This document shows positions 10,033-21,636 of a stretch of DNA of 64,000 nucleotides, one piece after another. Location of the stretch: NCBI GenBank assembly GCA_036346255.1, contig CM070632.1:20725408-20789407 (forward strand), in the 5' to 3' direction. A model generated the notes under the pieces. It was not told the origin of the DNA. It saw nothing but the letters and a program-made list of their open reading frames with translations, and searched no databases. The stretch comes from Ampelocalamus luodianensis (lineage: Eukaryota > Streptophyta > Magnoliopsida > Poales > Poaceae). The first letter of the stretch is position 1. Each line of letters starts with the position of its first letter. Both the position numbers and the translations under genes were made by a program.

Positions 10033-13000
10033 TTATTTAAAATATAGCCCTTCATGATGATCGAGGCGTATATAGCTAGTTTCCTCACTGGGTTCTTCCT
10101 CGAGCCTGATGCTGTCTCCGAAAGGAGGTAACTCGTTAAATTGATTGTACTCTTCCTCATCTACGACATTCTCAACTTCGATAATCCTTCTTTTTTCCAT
10201 GAAGAACTATGCGGTGGTTCTTATTTGCTGGGTCCATTACATAAAATCCTTGAAAAACTTGCTTAGCGAGTACGAATGGTTCGTCTTTGTATCCGACACG
10301 TTTGAGGTCCACGGTAGTGACGTCGTATTTGTCGACTTTCACATCCTGCGAAAGTTTAACCCAATGGCATCGAAACAGAGGGATGTTGAAAAGTACGTAG
10401 TTGAGCTCTCAAATCTCCTCTATGAACCCATAGTAGGAGTTCAACCCACGTGGCCCGGCGGTATTGAACTGCTCGTGAAACGCATCTATGCGAACACCGC
10501 TATTCTGGACTGTGCTCTTCCTATCCTGAGCTATCGTATAGAATGTGTACCCATTTATATCGTATCCTTGCCATGTCACAATTGTAAATTTTGGCCCTTT
10601 TGCCAACCATAGCAGCGTATCATTACTTGATGAGCCCCTAGTGAATCGCACATTTAACCATTCGTTGAACCGACTGATGTGCTCTCTCATGATCCAAACC
10701 TCCGACCAGTCTGGATTCTGTTGGCGTACCATGTCTTTGTGCTTGTCGATGTATGGGGACACTTGGGTCATCTGTTGCAAGACCGTGAAATAGGCTTGAG
10801 CGTACGTATCCAGATCGGGAGTGATTGATTTTCTTCCGATGGTCCCGATACTCTCCAGTCTCCTCTCATGACGAGATAGAGGCACACCTATCGGTTCCAC
10901 CTGAGCTATGTAGTCGACGCAGAACTCAATGACCTCTTCGGTTGCATAACCTTCGATGATGCTGCCCTCTGTTCGAGATCGATTTCGTACGTAGGACTTG
11001 AGAATTCCCATGTACCTCTCGAACGGGTACATATGACGTTGGAACACAGGACCGCATATCTTTATCTCTTTCACAAGGTGAACAATGAGATGGATCATGA
11101 TATCAAAAAATGATAGAGGGGAATACATCTCAAGATGACATAGAGTCGTCACCATCTCGGCCTACAGAGCATCTAGTCCTTCGAGATCGATGACCTTCTG
11201 AGCAATTGAGTTAAAGAAATAACACAACCTTAAGATTACCACTCGGACCTTGTTCAGCAAGATACTCCTAATTGCAACAGGAAGCATTTGTGTCATCAGC
11301 ACATGACAATCATGCGACTTCATACCAATTAATTTCAATTCTTCCATATAAACAAGTTTCTTAATGTTGGCGGAGTAACCGGACGGAACTTTCATACCAT
11401 GCAAGCTCTGGTACAGTTCATTTCTCTCGCTTTGGACAAAGTGTAGCAAGCTGGGAGAAGGTACATTCGTCCTTTATTGGTCTCTTTCGGTGCTAACTAG
11501 GTCCTTATGTTCATATCAACCAAGTCACACCATGCGTTAACACCATCTTTTGTTTTGCCACTAATGTTCAGTAAGAGACCAATCAAGCTATCACATACAT
11601 TCTTCTCCACATGGATAACGTTGATGCAATGACGAACTTTTAAGTACTCCCAATAAGGCAAGTCCCAAAAAATTGACCGCTTCTTCTAGATGTTCTTTGA
11701 CGGGTCCTTAATTTACAACCCTTCCCAAGCACAACATCGATATCCTTAACCATATCATAGACCTCTTTCCCTCTAAAAGCCCTTGGAGCTGAACCGTTCT
11801 CCTTATTTCTGTCGAATTGTTTCTTCATCTTGCGGTATGGGTGAAACCTCAACAGATTACCAAAGGCAAGAAAATCATTGATGGTGCAGAATAACATGGC
11901 GCGTAATGAGAAGTTCTCTTATTTGTACGCATTCTATACTTGTACCCCTTCATTCCACAGTATCACAAGATTTTTCAGCAATGGTGCTAGGTACACATCA
12001 ATATCGTTCTCAGGTTGCTTCGGCCCTTGGATAAGTAGTGACATCAAAATGTACTTCCACTTCATACACAACCAAGGAGGAAGGTTGTGCATACATAGAT
12101 TCACGGGCCAGGTGCTATGTCGGCTACTCATGTTACCCAAAGGATTCCTTCCATCTGTACTTAACTCAAACCTTATGTTCCTCGGTTCCGCACTGAACTC
12201 TTCAAAGCTCCGATCGAAGTTTCTCTACTAGGCAGAATCAGCAGGGTGTCTTAGCTTTTCATCTTTCTTACGCTCCTCTGAGTACCAACGCAACAATCTT
12301 GCATTCTTTCGGTTCGCAAATAAACCCTTCAAACATGGGATCACAGGCAAATACCACAACATCTTAGCAGGAGGTCCTTACTTCACCTTAGCAGTATTCT
12401 TACGCTTGTATCAGGATGCTTTGCACACGGGACATACATGCATGTCTGCATACTCTTTACGATACAGGATACAATCGTTCGAACATGCATGTATTTTTTC
12501 TGCTTCCATTCCCAATGGACAAAGAACCTTCTTGGCTTGGTAAGTGGTGTTGGACAACGCGTTTCTCTCTGGAAGGATGTCCGCTAGGAGACCTAACAAC
12601 GTCATGAAACTCTTATGGGACCAACCATTGATTGCCTTTAATTTCAGCAGTTCAAGCACGGTTGACAACCTTATGTATTCCGGCTTGCAGCCAGGGAACA
12701 AATATTTCCCTGAGTCCCCCATTAAGCCCTCGAATTTACAAAACTCTCTCTCACTGTAGTTCCCCTCTACATCGCGTAGCATCTGATCCAGATTTTCATC
12801 GTGCAACCTATCCTCATCAGAAGCACAGTCCATATCTGGCATATCGTTGAATTCCTCGGCGATGTCGTCATTATTAACATCCTGTATAATCTGCACTTCA
12901 CTGTAACTGATCCAACATGTATGCCCTTTTTTGGAACCCCTTCGAATCAAGTGCGCTTCGATCTACGGTGGGTTGTTAAACATCTTCAGAATACCGCAAT

Positions 13001-13133
13001 CAATGTATGGACAATACATAAATTCTATCCCCTTCTTCAACATATCCTACTCGACAGCTCTTTTAAAAGCAAACACGCCTTTAATGTACTCTTCACTCAC
13101 ACGGTTCGCACTGTACATCCAGTTTCGGTCCAT
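10033..13133 (-). pseudogene. CACTA transposase TNP2, decayed
   Basis: The start is chosen at the ATG at 13131-13133, which opens MDRNWMYSANRVSEEYIKGV, the usual TNP2 N-terminal transposase-associated domain. Downstream pieces are the linker, then the Transposase_21 part (KLKAINGWSHKSFMTLLGLL; CILYRKEYADMHVCPVCKAS; FCTINDFLAFGNL), DUF4218 (MYPFERYMGILKSYVRNRSR), and finally DUF4216 (KVDKYDVTTVDLKRVGYKDE, then ENVVDEEEYNQFNELPPFGD), ending at a TAA at 10033-10035. Order and total length (about 3.1 kb) fit an intronless TNP2. Several frameshifts and stops interrupt it, including TAG in place of likely Trp codons near 12,229-12,234, so it is probably not functional as read. The second CACTA protein was not recognised. 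Confidence 0.85.
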
Positions 13134-13481
13134 CTACACACGTAACAAATTAGTAGTGTTAAATTAGATTAATAAACTGCAAATATGTTACTCCTCCTAT
13201 TAACCAAATATACTAAAATTGATTAAAGATTAACCTATAGCAAATATAAAGAGTTACATGTCGTTACCTTCGGGGCTCACGACGAAAATTCCAAATAACC
13301 CGCAAGATTCCTTACCTTCTCCTTCTCCTCCCAACTTCCTACTGATCTCCTTCTCCCTTCCTCCTCTCTAGCTTCCTCCTTTCCATCTCCTCTCTAAGAT
13401 GGCGCAATGGGAGTGGTGGTTCAAACCGAAATTGGGTCACGGGGTGGAGGCGCTAGGGGTAGTGGGTCTGTCGGGAGCCGT

Positions 13482-13489
13482 TATTTATA
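13482..13489 (-). promoter_or_regulatory. TATA box for the CACTA transposase gene
   Basis: On the minus strand TATAAATA lies about 350 bases above the TNP2 start and just inside the right subterminal repeats, the normal promoter position in CACTA elements. Confidence 0.5.
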
Positions 13490-13869
13490 GTTTTAGCATA
13501 TCACAGTCGGTTCGTATTAAGAACCGCCTGTGATAGTGCCTGTGGCTACTATATAATCATAAAATTAAGAGGATATCGGAGAAAAGAATAGTTGTTGACA
13601 ACATTACCTCTATGAATGCTAATGTTTCTCTAATGAGAACCCGGATCTGGAATTAAAGTCCATGGCAGAGTGAAGTTGAGGTGGCCGGATGGATCATGCC
13701 GGCTGGGCTAGCCCGAGGCATGACACTGTTGGCCCAACCCAGGTACAGCACGGCCTACACTATTCACAGACTAGGTCGGCATGGCATGATAGCCCGTACT
13801 GTGCTTAGGCTACCCCCTGGCACATGACACACAGTGCTGGGCCGTGCCAGGCATGAGACAACCTCCACA

Positions 13870-14500
13870 CGGCCCATGTGGCCTGCGGAGAGGGGAAGGG
13901 GAGGGAAGGCAAAGGGCAGTGGTGGTGCGGCGAGGAGGAGGTTGCCAGTGCCGAAGAGGAGAGGAGGCTGGTGTAGGCACGAGCGTGCAATCGATGCGGA
14001 GCCGGAGGGAGAAGAGAAGAGGAAGGAGCCACCAGGGAGGAAGAAGAGGGAGGAGAGAGAAGAGGGAGGGTTGGGGAGGTGATGACCAGCACGGAGGGAG
14101 CATAGGGAAGAGGGAGAAGAGGGAGGGTGGGGGACATGACGACCAGCACTAAGGGAGAATAGGGAGGGTGGGGGAGGCGACGGTCGGCCCGAAGGGAGGA
14201 GTCACAGGGGGAGGCGGCGGGGCGAGGCCCAACGCGGAGGGAGGAGGCGAGGAACCATGGGGGGGAGGAGGGAGTAGGGGCTGGTGCAAAGGGAGGAGGA
14301 GGCCAGCATGAAGGGAGGAGGTGACGACACTACGGCAGGTAGGCACGACAGGCGAAGGGGCGGGCAGGGAGCATGGGGCGTTGGGGGAGAAAAGGGGAGG
14401 GGGAGGCGGGTGGGTCTGAAAAGCTCGGTGGGTTGTACCTGGCACAGCACGGCCTGGGTGAAAAATGTCGGTTGGGGCACATTTAGGCACAGTGGGCCAC
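13870..14500. repeat. Purine-rich low-complexity tract
   Basis: Long runs of GAGGGAGGAG-like sequence on the plus strand create overlapping open frames in several phases. They have no domain and extreme composition (Pro/Ser or Arg/Gly/Glu). I read this as the 5' subterminal/untranslated region of the hAT element, not as genes. Confidence 0.6.
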
Positions 14501-14625
14501 ACCTGGCATGACCCATTTGATCCTTTTAATCCGTAACGTTCGGATTTTCAAAAAACCCGACCGTTTCTTGACTGTTTGGAGCTTTAAAAATAGAAAACAA
14601 TTCAAAAAATCCCAAAAATATTTTC

Positions 14626-14633
14626 TATAAATA
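14626..14633 (+). promoter_or_regulatory. TATA box of the hAT transposase gene
   Basis: TATAAATA sits in CTATAAATAGCC, about 260 bases above the hAT start codon. A CT-rich leader (ATTCCTCAATCTC) follows some 35-45 bases downstream. Confidence 0.6.
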
Positions 14634-14889
14634 GCCACCCTCCTTATTCAGCACTCATCCATTCCTCAATCTCTTTTAAATTCTGTTGTGCAAATTTAAA
14701 TTCCTCGTGAGATTAAAAAATTGTTTTTTGCATAAAATTTGTGCCAAATTTTGGAAAATTCAAATTGCCATAGCAAGTCAGCAAAAGAGGTACAATACTA
14801 TTTTTTTTTTTGCATATTTTCATTATTATTACTTGTTATTCTAAGATAAAAATAATAATAGTGTTAGTTTTGATTTTGTAGTTTTCGTT

Positions 14890-15037
14890 ATGGAAAATTA
14901 CGATAGCTTTGCTATTAGTGATTACGGACTTTGACCAGAGAAAGTTGCATCTATGGAGGCTGCGGCTGTCTCAAACCAACCAGAGTTGTTTCCAAAAGGG
15001 CAAGGCAGAGTTCCGTCATCAGGCTCCACAACAACAT
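14890..15037 (+). pseudogene. hAT transposase, 5' fragment
   Basis: The reading starts at ATG 14890 (MENYDSFAISDYGL), meets an in-frame TGA, continues PEKVASMEAAAVSNQPELF and reaches PSSGSTTT at the retrotransposon insertion. After the retrotransposon and one TSD copy are removed, the frame continues directly into SSSETTGAKRS at 24,026. This shows that the gene was one piece before the insertion. The low-complexity, Ser/Thr-rich N-terminus ahead of a BED finger is usual for RICESLEEPER-type hAT proteins. Confidence 0.7.
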
Positions 15038-17413
15038 TGTAATACCTCGAATATCAAATAGAGAGAACATATTATTCGGAAGAGAAATTTATTCAAATTT
15101 GAATGCACTAAAGTTTAGAGGAAAATTGAAAGAAAATTCAGGATTTGAGAGAGATTGGACCTTGACTTTTAGCCCAAGGTGTCCTAGCCAAGTGGGCCGC
15201 CTTGTAGTGGAGTCAAGAAGGGGTCTCCTTCCCCAAAACCCTACCCTCTGCTCTGATGCCGCGCCGCCTTTGTACGCTGCATCTTATGCAGCCCCCTCCG
15301 TCTTTGCTCTACCAAGATGAGGAAGAAGCTCAGAGGTGCCGCCCCATGGTGGAAGGAGAAGAAGGGAGAAGGAGAAAGGAGGAGGAAGATCATCTTCTCA
15401 AGGTTCTCCCACCTACGTCCTGGTTGCTACAAGGGTAACGAGTGCCGATCCTCATCGTTTGATTAGTGGTAGATGTGTTTTGGTTCAATTTTGATTAGAT
15501 CGATTTGCTGCGGTAGAAATTGATTCTGTCCAGATTGTTGCGTGGACTTTTTCGTGATGTTAGAGGCCGAATTTGAGTTTCCCATCTCCTAAAGATATGT
15601 AGGTCTTGTTCTTAGCTTTCGGTGGCCGCCAAGATCACCTAATTCCGACTTTCGAGTCAAAAGTTATGATAGATTTAATATCTGCTGTCCAGAATCCTGA
15701 CGAGAATTAGCAGTCTCTGTTTAGGTTGATATATGGCCTAGTTAGAGGGTGATTCAGAGGTCTTGCCCATAACAAATTTTGAAGGTGATATCACTAGCTT
15801 TCAGGATTGATAAAGAACACCTCATTTGGATTTATAGATCAAAAGTTATGCACTTTTCTTTGTGACTGTCCAGATTGTAGATCAGTCTGTCCAGATTGTA
15901 TGTCAGTTTCTATCTTTAGTTTTGACCCGTGTGCCACTTTTTGTTAAAGGAAAAATTTGAATGTCGTGCCAACTAGTTTATTGTAGGTAATTTCATAACC
16001 TTTTCAGATTGTTAAAGAACGCTCAATTCGGGTTGTAGATTAAAAGTTATGGTTGTTTTAGTATTGCTGTCCTGTTTGTTCAGACAGAAGCTGTGCTGCT
16101 GTTTTGTTTTCTTTATTAGAGAAGTTTATTGGCCGAATTGGGAAATCTCATCAACTTGAATGTTATAGATATGTTCGTTAAGATGAGGTAGGATCTGGAC
16201 TCATCTCATTTCGAGTCCCGTCATTAACTACTGTCATTTTCGTGCTGCTGTCCCGACACGTTTTGGGTTGCGGCTGTTTTTGATTAGGTTTTATGGCGAT
16301 TCCTTGGGAGTTCAAAGGGGTATTGTAGACTATTAATTCGGGTTGGATTCTATGTTGTTCTTATTTCGGTTATTTAATTGTTTAGGCCACGAGGCTACGG
16401 GTTTGGGAGCGCCATCGTTGCATGCTAACGCGTCATAGCGAAGGCAAGTACTTTGTTGCTTTTGAGTCTTGTGATTGTGAATGTTTTCATGATTATAGTG
16501 TGACATATTGTGTTACCCGAGATGCGGAATTGGTTATGTTCTTTCATTATGTGGAGTATATCTTGAGAGATGGTATTATCACTGCTCATGTTCATATCAT
16601 GCATCCTTTTATTCATGTTATGTCCACGGGAGTGGATTGTAAGTCCACCATTCCAATGTGGGCAAATTTGGACATTGTCATGTCCCGAGTCCACGGAGTG
16701 GATTGAAAGACCCATCAATTCCAGTATGGGCACGTAAGACCCATCAATTCCAGTATGGGCAGCTTTGGACACCTATATGAAACGTTCTTCATATAGGACT
16801 TGGATCCCGCACTTTTGTTAAGGTGCGGGCTTAATGAACACCGACGGGTGTGTCACTCACTATCTGCAGATATGCATGTGTGCAGTCCATCCTTGATTAC
16901 ATTCATTCATTTCATGTTTTCATAAGTGTTCACTCGATGCAAGGTTCGCATTCTTAAATGGTGATGTCCTATTTGTATATGTGTTCTTTTTCTTTCATCA
17001 GACTTGTGAGTCATGGACTCACTCTTGCGTTGTTTGTTTATTTTAGGTAACCCCGATGTTGGCTCACTTGGGAGGAGTAGACACGCACTACTCGTTCACA
17101 TCATTCTATTCATGTTCAAGATTAAATTTAGTTCTATCTTACATTCGTTAATGATGAACGTAATAATTAAATTATAATTGGTGAAGGAAGGATACCTTCT
17201 CCACATAGATGTTGATTTATTCTTTGCGTGTGAACCTTCTTTATTGATGATCGGTATTAAATAACTTAGAAGGTGAAGGAATGATACCTTCACCATGTCC
17301 CGTTTAATTTAATGTTGTCTTTAGTTGAAATACTTAGTTCAAATTCTTACGCATTATGGATGTATGTTAGATGTTTTAGGTGACATCTTGGCTTCCAATA
17401 GCCGGTGTTACGA
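15038..17413 (+). repeat. 5' LTR
   Basis: Begins TGTAATACCTCG and ends GGTGTTACGA, where the right LTR has GGTGTTACA. It is paired with 21637-24020. The segment 15,248-15,297 differs strongly from its partner, whereas the sequence on both sides is almost identical. Confidence 0.9.
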
Positions 17414-17425
17414 TTGGTATCGAGC
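17414..17425 (+). promoter_or_regulatory. Primer binding site (tRNA-iMet type)
   Basis: TTGGTATCGAGC follows the left LTR directly. It matches the usual TGGTATCAGAGC primer site except for a short deletion. Confidence 0.65.
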
Positions 17426-20400
17426 GGGCTTTAGGTCCGTGGTAATTGAATATTAAATTGACACACCGTACGATGAGGTGGGTTGGGAAATCCATTGTTT
17501 CGTATTTCTATTGTTATGTTTCATTCGTTGAGCAATTGTTGAATTGCTTTTGTATTATCTTTCTTGTTGTTAATATATGATATGTTATGATATTCCATAT
17601 CTATGAATCTATTCTATGATTGTCATGATATGATCATGTATAATCATAATTGATTATATTGTTTAAGCGTGTCGATGATGGAGGTTAAGAAGTGGAGGCC
17701 GTGGTTGTGGCCCCGACTTTGTCAGTTGCACCAGATGTTGTGGTAGCGAGAATAGAGTAGTATCTACCCGAATACCATAGTGGAGTGTTGAGGGTGAGAT
17801 TCTTTAGAAAATATTATTCTCTTCCTTGGTTACTGTATGTGGCGATTCAGTAATAGTTGCGTTTGATGAAGTTTTCTTGAGTTAGTGTTTTACATTTCTT
17901 GATGAGTTCTCATTGGACTTTCTTGGTTCCATAAGTCGACTACTTGTTCTCCCGATTTGCTGGTCTAAAGTTGTTCTTGGGATCGTTGGATATCGGCAAA
18001 AAACTTATCTTTTCTTGGGAGTTCGCCCTTCTTATTGGAGAATGTGAATCATTTATTATTGAGTATTACTGAGTCTTGAAAGTTTTACATTGCAAATTCT
18101 TTAACATGTGAAAGCTTTGACTTTATGTATTTCTTTTGGATTAGTTCCAGTGTTGGAATGTAATGCCTCTTTTTCGAAAGATTAGGTTAAAATCTTTAAG
18201 TGATGTCTTGACATGCTTAAGTGCGAGTGTTAATTAAATGAATTAATTATTATGGTATGAGTTATCGATTTGGGTTATTAGCTTTGTGCAAACAGTCTAT
18301 TCTTAACTAGTATCAGTGGAAGTGAATTGCTTAAAGTGAAATGTCGTTGTATTTGGTACAGGATGAGTTTTAGATAAGAGGTTGTTCATATTTGTTCAAG
18401 AAGCTATTGTTGTTAACAATTGTGGAAAAAATGTGGATGTATCGTGTTGATCTTTACGATCGGATAATCGATAAATTTGTTAGATAAGTTGAAATCTAGG
18501 TCCTCTTTCAGTTATTCTAACCGCTAGTGATGGTTAAGTTAAGGATGTGTTCGAATGTTGTCTTGATAAATATTAATCTTGAATTTGTCTTCTATTTGGA
18601 TCTTGATGATCTTATTTAAATGATAGCTTTACTTGATTCTTGCCATGCTAAAAATTATTGAAACATGTTTAAATGACTAGATGAGCGATGATGTATCGCC
18701 TTGTGAAACCTTGACTTATGTGTCCTATATTATTGAAGTTAAGGACATTTTATTCTAATTCTTGATCATAAGTTAGAATCTCGATTATATCCTCTTAATC
18801 TGTTGTTGAGGTTGCAAAACAGAGGTAGGATCATGTTTGTGCCATGTGTGGCTAGAGAGCATTTAGTGTGTACTATCTTGGCATCGAGTGTCACTAAGAG
18901 TTAAATGGATGAAAGCTAATCGAGATTTCTGTTGGTGTACATTGGTGAGATTGTCATGTTCTATTATCATCTTGTTGAAAGAGTTTGTTTCAATTATAAG
19001 GTTTTGCACTAGGTTTTCCTAGATCAAGTATATGTAACCTTATTTAGATTTTAGAGACATGATGAAGTAGTTCATTGTGATTTTTCAAAAGTTCATGGAG
19101 TGTTAAGAGATTTGATGATTCTGCCAATAGCATATTATTTCGTTGATTAGTGTGATTGTCGATTTGTGGTTGTGATGATAATGTTCAACGAAAAAATCAT
19201 TTGCATGATCTGTTTTAGTGAAAGTGTTTGAGTTTTGCGTTTATTATCTTTGGACCTCATGAGTTATGTGGTAACTTTGTGCATTTGAGCAAAGAGACGG
19301 GTTGAAAGATTTTATTGGTTCTTAAGTGGTTCTTATGATTTGGTCTTAAGAGCTTATCTTGTTTAAGCGGCAAAGTGATGTAGTAATCACAGAAAATAAC
19401 TTTCCTAGTTAAAGGAAGGAGTGAAGTAAAAGTATTTGAGATTTAAGTCGCGTTTCGCCACTTGCAGTTTATTTGGGTGTGCTTAAACCTTATGCATTTG
19501 TTCCATAAGAGTTTATCAAATTTTCAAAGGCATTACCTTCTTCTCATTTGTGGTTTGGTATTTGCTTTCAATAGGGCTTGAGCCTCGACTATTGATTTTC
19601 CTTATGTTTTCAGTACTTTGCCTAAGTGACTATTTTTTTCTTGATCCTTTGTTCACTGCGGGTGGCACATGTTTTCCTAGTTGAAGAAAATTGATTTCAT
19701 TCGCTCTTTCTTTTGAGAAAGAATCAATCTATTCGTTTCACCGGAGTCTTTTGAGGTGTTTAATGATTGTAGTTGTGAAACTTTGGGTTGGAAATTATTC
19801 GATGAGCATTGGAGGATGAAATAATTTCGTAATATAGTTATTTAAGAGGAGTTTATCTCATTAGAAGGTTGCCTTTGGAGGTTAAACTGATTGCATGGTT
19901 ACAACTAGTAGAATCTATAGCGAGGCGTAGTCCAAGTTCTTTTGTTCATTTCAATGGAACATAGAATTATCCAAAGTATGAAAATCTTGATCAATGTATT
20001 AGAGTGTCGCGGTTGAGTACCTTGCGTGGTTGTGTAGATGAAATATGATGGTGTTGTAATGGGAGTAATATTAGCAAAGTGATCGATCGTTAAAGAGATT
20101 AAAGAGATAGCGAGATTGTTGGATTATTGCCATGAATGACTTGGGCGTAGTAAGTAACTCTCTAAAATTAGAATCTTGATAAAGATAATTGGATCGAAGA
20201 AATGTTTTTGTGTTGATGTCAATGCGCGAGTATGTTTGGATTGTGAGAATTTTAGGGATTTAATTTGAGGCTTCCCTATCTTCTATATGAGAAGTTCATG
20301 GTAGGAGTCTTGGAGTTTAATTTTGGGCTTCACATTCTTTTGCTAGGACCTTGAGTCTCCCAATTATTATGTGTAGAGAAAGTAGAATAAGGGTGGATTC

Positions 20401-21622
20401 GAACAATGGGATGGTCATTGATAGAACCCTTTTGAGGAAGTATATGAATGTGTGTCTTTGGGAATTTGAGTTGTTTATTCTTAAAACATTGAGGTGATGT
20501 GATTGCATGTGATATCTATTTTGAGATGCATTGGAAGTCATCTGTCAAATTAATGCATTTAGAGAGGAGTTGTTGAGAGAAAGTTTCAGTGTAGTCGATA
20601 GAGCCTCTATACCGAGGTGTGGATGATGTATTTCGACTTGAGCATAGCGTTGAGAATGCCAAGTTAAGAGAGATGAGTTAGGGTGTTATGCGATGAATTG
20701 GAATTCCAAAGTTTGAGAGAAGTTTTATTCTGAAAGAGAAACGAGAAATTGATGCTTCCTAAAGTAGAGACACGTTTTCTTGATTCTTGTTTGAGCTATG
20801 TGTTTTGACAGATGTCTTTCGTAAGTTGAGCTCGACATTTATGTTGATATGTGTGATTCTTTCCATTCGAGACGGAATAAATGATTTTTTTGGGCATTCA
20901 AGTGATTTCTCCTTTGGATTTCGTGACGTTTATTCGCAAACTGCCACTTGGAACGTGGAAAGGTTTTTCGTGATGAAATTCCGATTTCTGGGTTTGACTC
21001 TTTAGTCTTGGCCGTAGCGATAGATGCGATGTGAATCTTTCTTTTCAGATGGGTTTTGTCGGTAAAAGAGTTTGCTTAAAGAGAGCTCTGTTCTGTGTTT
21101 CTGGTTAAAGGAGGTGATCCTTGTTTTAGTGAAGAGTTCAATTGAGAGGTGGAACAAGAGTTCGTGTTCTATGTGCATGTTGTGTGGTTCAAGATCAATT
21201 GGAAGGTTAGCCAAGGTACTTTGGGTTGTTTTAGTTAGCTACGGAATTCGGAAGTTGGCGTATCGCAAGGACCGTCTCGGGTCCATATGTGGTGTACTAC
21301 ATTTAGCATGTTTGGTGCCGAGTGAGTACTGTGAGAACTAGAGTTTGAATATTCGTTAACGTCATTGACCATCGAGTAGGATCTTACCTTTGAATCTCTT
21401 ACGATGAGTGTACTTGGCAATGTCGGATTGAGTGTTAGGTCGGATGTAGTTTACGTCAATGTCTTGTGGTCTTGTCGATCGAGAGATAGGTCATTTGGGA
21501 CTGAGTTCTCGCATGCTTGAGTATTATCGGTTATGTTTGCTCGGGCATATGTTAATAGATGTTTCTTTTAGGTGGCAATTATTCTTTCGTTTATTTCGAC
21601 GGTTAGAATTCGAGGTCGAGTC

Positions 21623-21636
21623 ATTAAGGGGTAGAA
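21623..21636 (+). promoter_or_regulatory. Polypurine tract
   Basis: ATTAAGGGGTAGAA lies directly before the right LTR, where plus-strand synthesis would be primed. Confidence 0.6.

Larger units (their letters stand above)
5681..13553 (-). mobile_element. CACTA (En/Spm) transposon, interrupted
   Basis: The left end reads CACTACTACAGAAAG, the classic CACTA terminus. It is followed by dense subterminal inverted repeats built on TATCACAGACGGTTC / GAACCGTCTGTGATA. The right end near 13,553 is decayed (GCCTGTGGCTACTAT), but subterminal repeats sit just inside it (13,495-13,535). A TNP2-type transposase gene runs on the minus strand between the ends. Left flank is CAA; a matching 3-bp TSD on the right is not clear because that terminus is mutated. 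A solo LTR (6561-9121) is inserted inside, so the element was about 5.3 kb before that insertion. Confidence 0.8.

Noticed and set aside
13805..14516. Pro/Ser-rich and Arg/Gly-rich frames
   Set aside because: Created by the GAGGGAGGAG low-complexity tract in the hAT leader; no domain.
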